Shown here: positions 62,101 to 64,000 of the stretch, one piece after another
Layout: each line of letters opens with the position of its first letter
Position numbering within the stretch: position 1 is the stretch's first letter
Assembly: GCA_027488865.1 (NCBI GenBank)
Contig: JAIYAU010000026.1
Coordinates: forward strand, 62,001 to 126,000
Direction of reading: 5' to 3'
Source of the DNA: Cytophagaceae bacterium
Lineage (GTDB): Bacteria; Bacteroidota; Bacteroidia; Cytophagales; UBA9547
DNA length: 64,000 bases
Position numbers and translations under genes: made by a program
The notes under the pieces: generated by a model
Told to the model about the DNA's origin: nothing
Databases searched by the model: none
The model's input: only the letters and a program-made list of their open reading frames with translations

Positions 62101-62429
62101 TTAGCAACCGAGTTGGAATTTACTTTGACTTTAATGAAGTAGTTTTAACAAACACCTCAATTGTTAAAATCGCAGATTTAAATACAAGAATTACCTCAAT
62201 CGCAGACGTAACAGATTCTGAAATTTTTATTTATCCTAATCCTGCACATGAGTACATAACAGTAGAAATAAAGCACGCTATTGATTTTACATTGTTTGAT
62301 TTACAAGGTAAAAAACTAATTCAAAAGCGATTAACTGATTCAGGAAAAATAGATATCTCTGAGCTTGAGGCAGGAATATACTTTTGCAAATTGGGAGATG
62401 AACGAATTCAAAAATTAATTATTCAATAG
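59187..62429 (+). CDS. large T9SS type A cargo protein with duplicated region
   Basis: Signal peptide to about residue 20 (Asn-Ala-Gln). Two similar beta-rich units span about 23-330 and 345-660; both contain Thr-Phe-Glu-Asn-(Gln/Glu)-Tyr-Val-Lys-Val-Gly-Phe-Tyr-Gly, then Tyr-Leu-Leu-Arg-Ile-Asn. Around 860-1000 is a DUF11/DUF7619-like domain (Asp-Tyr-Thr-Val-Arg-Phe-Gln-Asn-Thr-Gly-Asn-Asp-Thr-Ala). The C-terminal type A sorting domain has Ile-Tyr-Pro-Asn-Pro-Ala and a final Gln-Lys-Leu-Ile-Ile-Gln. 1080 residues; surface protein of unknown binding role. Confidence 0.8.
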   Translation: MLQKSKILIVLVLTTYIANAQVKDSLFTFENQYVKVGFYGLSYEDNQLKQELLKPNMDFSKDYLLRINDNNTVDFQYNAKNPKFRRFINKVIFKDTTLTYSVNGITYVDTLPSLIHSIDLGNNNIFKVNYFQDSAEVKYFYQDKQINKYNLSTNQYVVTSCQNSLFFKDFYLEITSVKKAFGQLTSLPLVERLNINESTIHQDNYFLGRANQLDSVNLIKDITIYPNIYNYGYYNSIPIISVKSNSSQNYIIKSDSCINNQSVTLSSVNGDKVNWFFNNDSIQTNTNFIVTDKSGIYYYKKPAINNDNCSTQSMSLYLRICSKDSIITKDDSVTTVRDTVYTFENEYVKVGFYGKYYDNTSHIGYSTDLLQPNLDFNMEYLLRINQDNSIDFQLNNHLPRKYFGYKQIVVFKKQGSYSVNGKNYNSVEKARFDSLKTIQFENQTVFKANYFVLNPTVKYLYKGKIINQSAEKNKSYQLDLCQNYIIPNNFDMEIRYNEYLFGIPSVPVVKNYNMAGGWFGNKYISDSTLTDTIWIIDKLYINAPTWNYGVLGNVPLWVNNLTPEILSNDICFKKTSVKLNTENGKIADWYLNGKLIFSNKSEIDVTQEGKYQYKIPSIDSMVCGSQSKFIELKKCDSKLIKAFIDLNENFVKDSNETYINNFNVVINGIENNSKEAYEYSLDLDKQFYSDTIIKISKSNYFTTSCNLLGHSYFFNTVYGSWYIYDSLSLDVPLKPLPVQEGFINAVNSRFRPGFPAKIYPTIDIKENAQLSGTIEVYGNYPFILKESADIKIDSTFKPLVTIPFNTQKSVGLEVNDFYITRFARPNSYACYKVIVKAYNEKNLFITDTVSVCQIITASYDPNDISVSPQGPFVNGNTLANTDLDYTVRFQNTGNDTAFTVVVIDTLDENLVPSSLTMLSASHHYYVEVDQNIVTWTFPNILLPDSIVDSKGSNGYFKFRIKQKKDVALDTKISNRVGIYFDFNEVVLTNTSIVKIADLNTRITSIADVTDSEIFIYPNPAHEYITVEIKHAIDFTLFDLQGKKLIQKRLTDSGKIDISELEAGIYFCKLGDERIQKLIIQ

Positions 62430-62438
62430 AAAAATGCC

Positions 62439-62482
62439 AAAAAGGGGTGGTTTGAATTATCCTTAACCACCCCTTTTTTTTT
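62439..62482 (+). terminator. strong terminator, bidirectional
   Basis: AAAAAGGGGTGGTT (62439-62452) pairs with AACCACCCCTTTTT (62465-62478), followed by T4. Both strands show a T-run, so it may also serve the leftward LOG gene. Confidence 0.85.
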
Positions 62483-62590
62483 ATGATCAATAAATAACTA
62501 TTAAAAAAAATCAAATAAAGTAATTTTGGTAAGCGCGAATTTCAAATTATAGCAATTCAAAATTTGTATTGGGTAGCAAACAACTCCTAA

Positions 62591-63313
62591 TCAAAAATTA
62601 GGTTGCAATAGATATTTTGCATAAAAATCATCAATAATGGCTACTGCTTCCTGCGCAGAATCCACCATGCTAATGAGTAACAAATCTTCTGGATGGATGT
62701 TTTTTTCTGTTATCATCACATCTTTTATCCATTCAATTAGTCCAGTCCAATACGATTTGCCAACTAGAATAATGGGGAAACGGCCAATTTTTTTAGTTTG
62801 AATTAATGTCATCGCTTCAAATAACTCATCTAGCGTGCCAAAGCCCCCTGGCATAACAATAAAACCTTGAGAATATTTCATAAACATTACCTTTCTCACA
62901 AAAAAGTAATCAAAACTTATCAATTTGTCGGGGTCAATGTAGATATTACTCTCTGATTCAAAGGGAAGGTATATTTTAAGCCCAACTGACTTGCCTCCTT
63001 CTAGCCTTGCCCCTTTGTTGCCAGCCTCCATAATGCCCGGTCCGCCACCTGTAATAACGCCGTAACCTTGCCTTACCAGTCGCGACGCTATTTCCACAGC
63101 TATTTGATAATAAGGGTTTTCTTCTTTGGTGCGTGCAGAACCGTAAATGGTGACACAAGGGCCAATTTTGGCTAGTTTTTCAAAACCTTGCACAAACTCG
63201 CTCATTACCTTAAAAATAACCCAAGAATCTTCACTTTTGATATCACTCCAGTTTTTGTCCTTGAAGGCCTGTCTTATTCTGTGTTCTTCTTCAATATTGA
63301 TATTTTCACTCAT
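62591..63313 (-). CDS. LOG family protein (TIGR00730), probable nucleotide 5'-monophosphate phosphoribohydrolase
   Basis: The conserved Pro-Gly-Gly-Phe-Gly-Thr-Leu-Asp-Glu motif (about 155-163) and Gly-Gly-Gly-Pro-Gly-Ile-Met-Glu-Ala-Gly-Asn-Lys-Gly-Ala at about 79-92 define the LOG/lysine-decarboxylase-like family. 240 residues. Cleavage of AMP-type nucleotides to free bases is the best known role; the substrate here is unproven. Confidence 0.85.
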   Translation of the reverse strand: MSENINIEEEHRIRQAFKDKNWSDIKSEDSWVIFKVMSEFVQGFEKLAKIGPCVTIYGSARTKEENPYYQIAVEIASRLVRQGYGVITGGGPGIMEAGNKGARLEGGKSVGLKIYLPFESESNIYIDPDKLISFDYFFVRKVMFMKYSQGFIVMPGGFGTLDELFEAMTLIQTKKIGRFPIILVGKSYWTGLIEWIKDVMITEKNIHPEDLLLISMVDSAQEAVAIIDDFYAKYLLQPNF

Positions 63314-63668
63314 TTTTTAATAAATATGATGGTAAATATGGTGACCCAAGTTGTATTTTTAATTTCTAAGTTTTATAAAATACAAGTTAATTTATTGTTA
63401 ACAATTGATAGTTACGTGTTCAAACTTAGAAATTGGTAATAAATGGGATCTAATCTTTAACGTCTATTATTAAACAAACCAATCTCTTTTGTGAGTTGGA
63501 TTACAAGAAATGAAACAGGATTTTTTTTGATATGTAAGATTTATGTATTAAGTTTGTGTATTATTAATACTCCCCGCTTATAGAATAAAACTTTTACCTT
63601 TCGTTTTATTTAGTTTTACCAAACCATTACGCTATGTAGCACTTCTACGCATAAATATTTCGCGTAGC
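63314..63668. other. intergenic region between LOG gene and ECF sigma gene
   Basis: 355 bases, divergent. Inverted repeats GCTA-TG-TAGC (63631-63640) and CTACGC/GCGTAG (63645-63650 and 63662-63667) lie just before the sigma start at 63669. A weak TACCTTTC box is at 63595-63602 without a good -33 box. No gene was seen. Confidence 0.5.
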
Positions 63669-64000
63669 ATGAATACTCTTGAATTATTAGATGCCGAATT
63701 AGTGGCACGTTTTAGAAATGGTGAAGAAAAGGCTTTTGAGATGCTGGTGCATCGTTACAAGTCTAAGATTTACACTTCTATCTATTTCATTTTGAAAGAT
63801 CGAGAACTAGCTCATGATCTTTTGCAGGATACTTTTGTAAAAGCCGTAGATAAATTACGAAGTGGCAAGTACCATGAGGAGGGAAAGTTCTTGCCTTGGA
63901 TTCAGCGTTTGGCTCATAACATTTGTATTGATTTTTTGCGAAAAAACAATCGCCTACCTACCGTCGATATAGAAGAACGAGCCTACCAAAAGCAGTGCTC
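63669..64000 (+). CDS. ECF sigma factor, 3' truncated by window end
   Basis: ATG at 63669 begins Met-Asn-Thr-Leu-Glu-Leu-Leu-Asp-Ala-Glu. Region 2 shows Arg-Phe-Arg-Asn-Gly-Glu-Glu-Lys-Ala-Phe, Arg-Glu-Leu-Ala-His-Asp-Leu-Leu-Gln-Asp-Thr-Phe-Val-Lys-Ala and Phe-Leu-Pro-Trp-Ile-Gln-Arg-Leu-Ala-His-Asn. About 110 residues are visible, ending after Gln-Lys-Gln-Cys. Region 4 lies outside. Confidence 0.85.
   Translation, partial: MNTLELLDAELVARFRNGEEKAFEMLVHRYKSKIYTSIYFILKDRELAHDLLQDTFVKAVDKLRSGKYHEEGKFLPWIQRLAHNICIDFLRKNNRLPTVDIEERAYQKQC

Overview
The window looks like a Bacteroidota chromosome, perhaps Cytophagales-like. Type IX secretion sorting domains recur, there is a PorP/SprF-family protein and split trp genes, intergenic DNA is AT-rich, and several promoters fit the Bacteroidetes TAnnTTTG / TTG pattern with 19 to 21 bases between. 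The order cannot be fixed from sequence alone. || Positions 1 to about 21470 are one arm of a Mu-like transposable prophage; its other end lies left of the window. Late genes run rightward from the left edge to 8265: small and large terminase, gp36-like connector, gp29-like portal, a MuF head protein fused to a nuclease-like toxin domain, tape measure, gpG-like protein and a neck/tail protein. Capsid, sheath, tube, baseplate and fibre genes are not here and should lie further left. The early operon runs leftward from 20320 to 8284: a Ner-position protein, MuA-like DDE transposase, MuB-like ATPase, small proteins, a RecA-fold ATPase, a C5 cytosine methyltransferase, a PP-loop (PAPS-reductase-like) protein, an ASCH-like protein, GemA (Mu gp16), and two secreted cargo proteins. 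A divergent S24-type repressor (20401-21276) faces it across an 80-base control region. The two transcription units converge at 8265/8284 on a strong hairpin terminator. A 44-base tRNA-acceptor/T-arm-like hairpin sits just upstream of the methyltransferase gene. || The prophage is inserted in cobS: the last 39 codons or so of adenosylcobinamide-GDP ribazoletransferase resume at about 21471 and overlap cobC (21571-22182). || The chromosomal part then holds feoB-feoA; an 817-residue T9SS cargo protein; an Anbu-like proteasome-type peptidase next to a double-AAA+ ATPase (27750-31165); prmA with a 1604-residue exported protein; plsY; trpB; an ECF sigma factor; a duplicated acidic small-beta protein; recF and prfA convergent; pyrH-frr and a DUF1573 protein; trpA; a TIGR01777 epimerase; gltB-gltD. 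At 55466-62429 an ECF sigma/anti-sigma pair is divergent from a PorP/SprF protein, a type-B-CTD-like protein and a large type-A-CTD protein. A LOG-family protein and the start of another ECF sigma factor close the window. No rRNA, complete tRNA or CRISPR array was seen.
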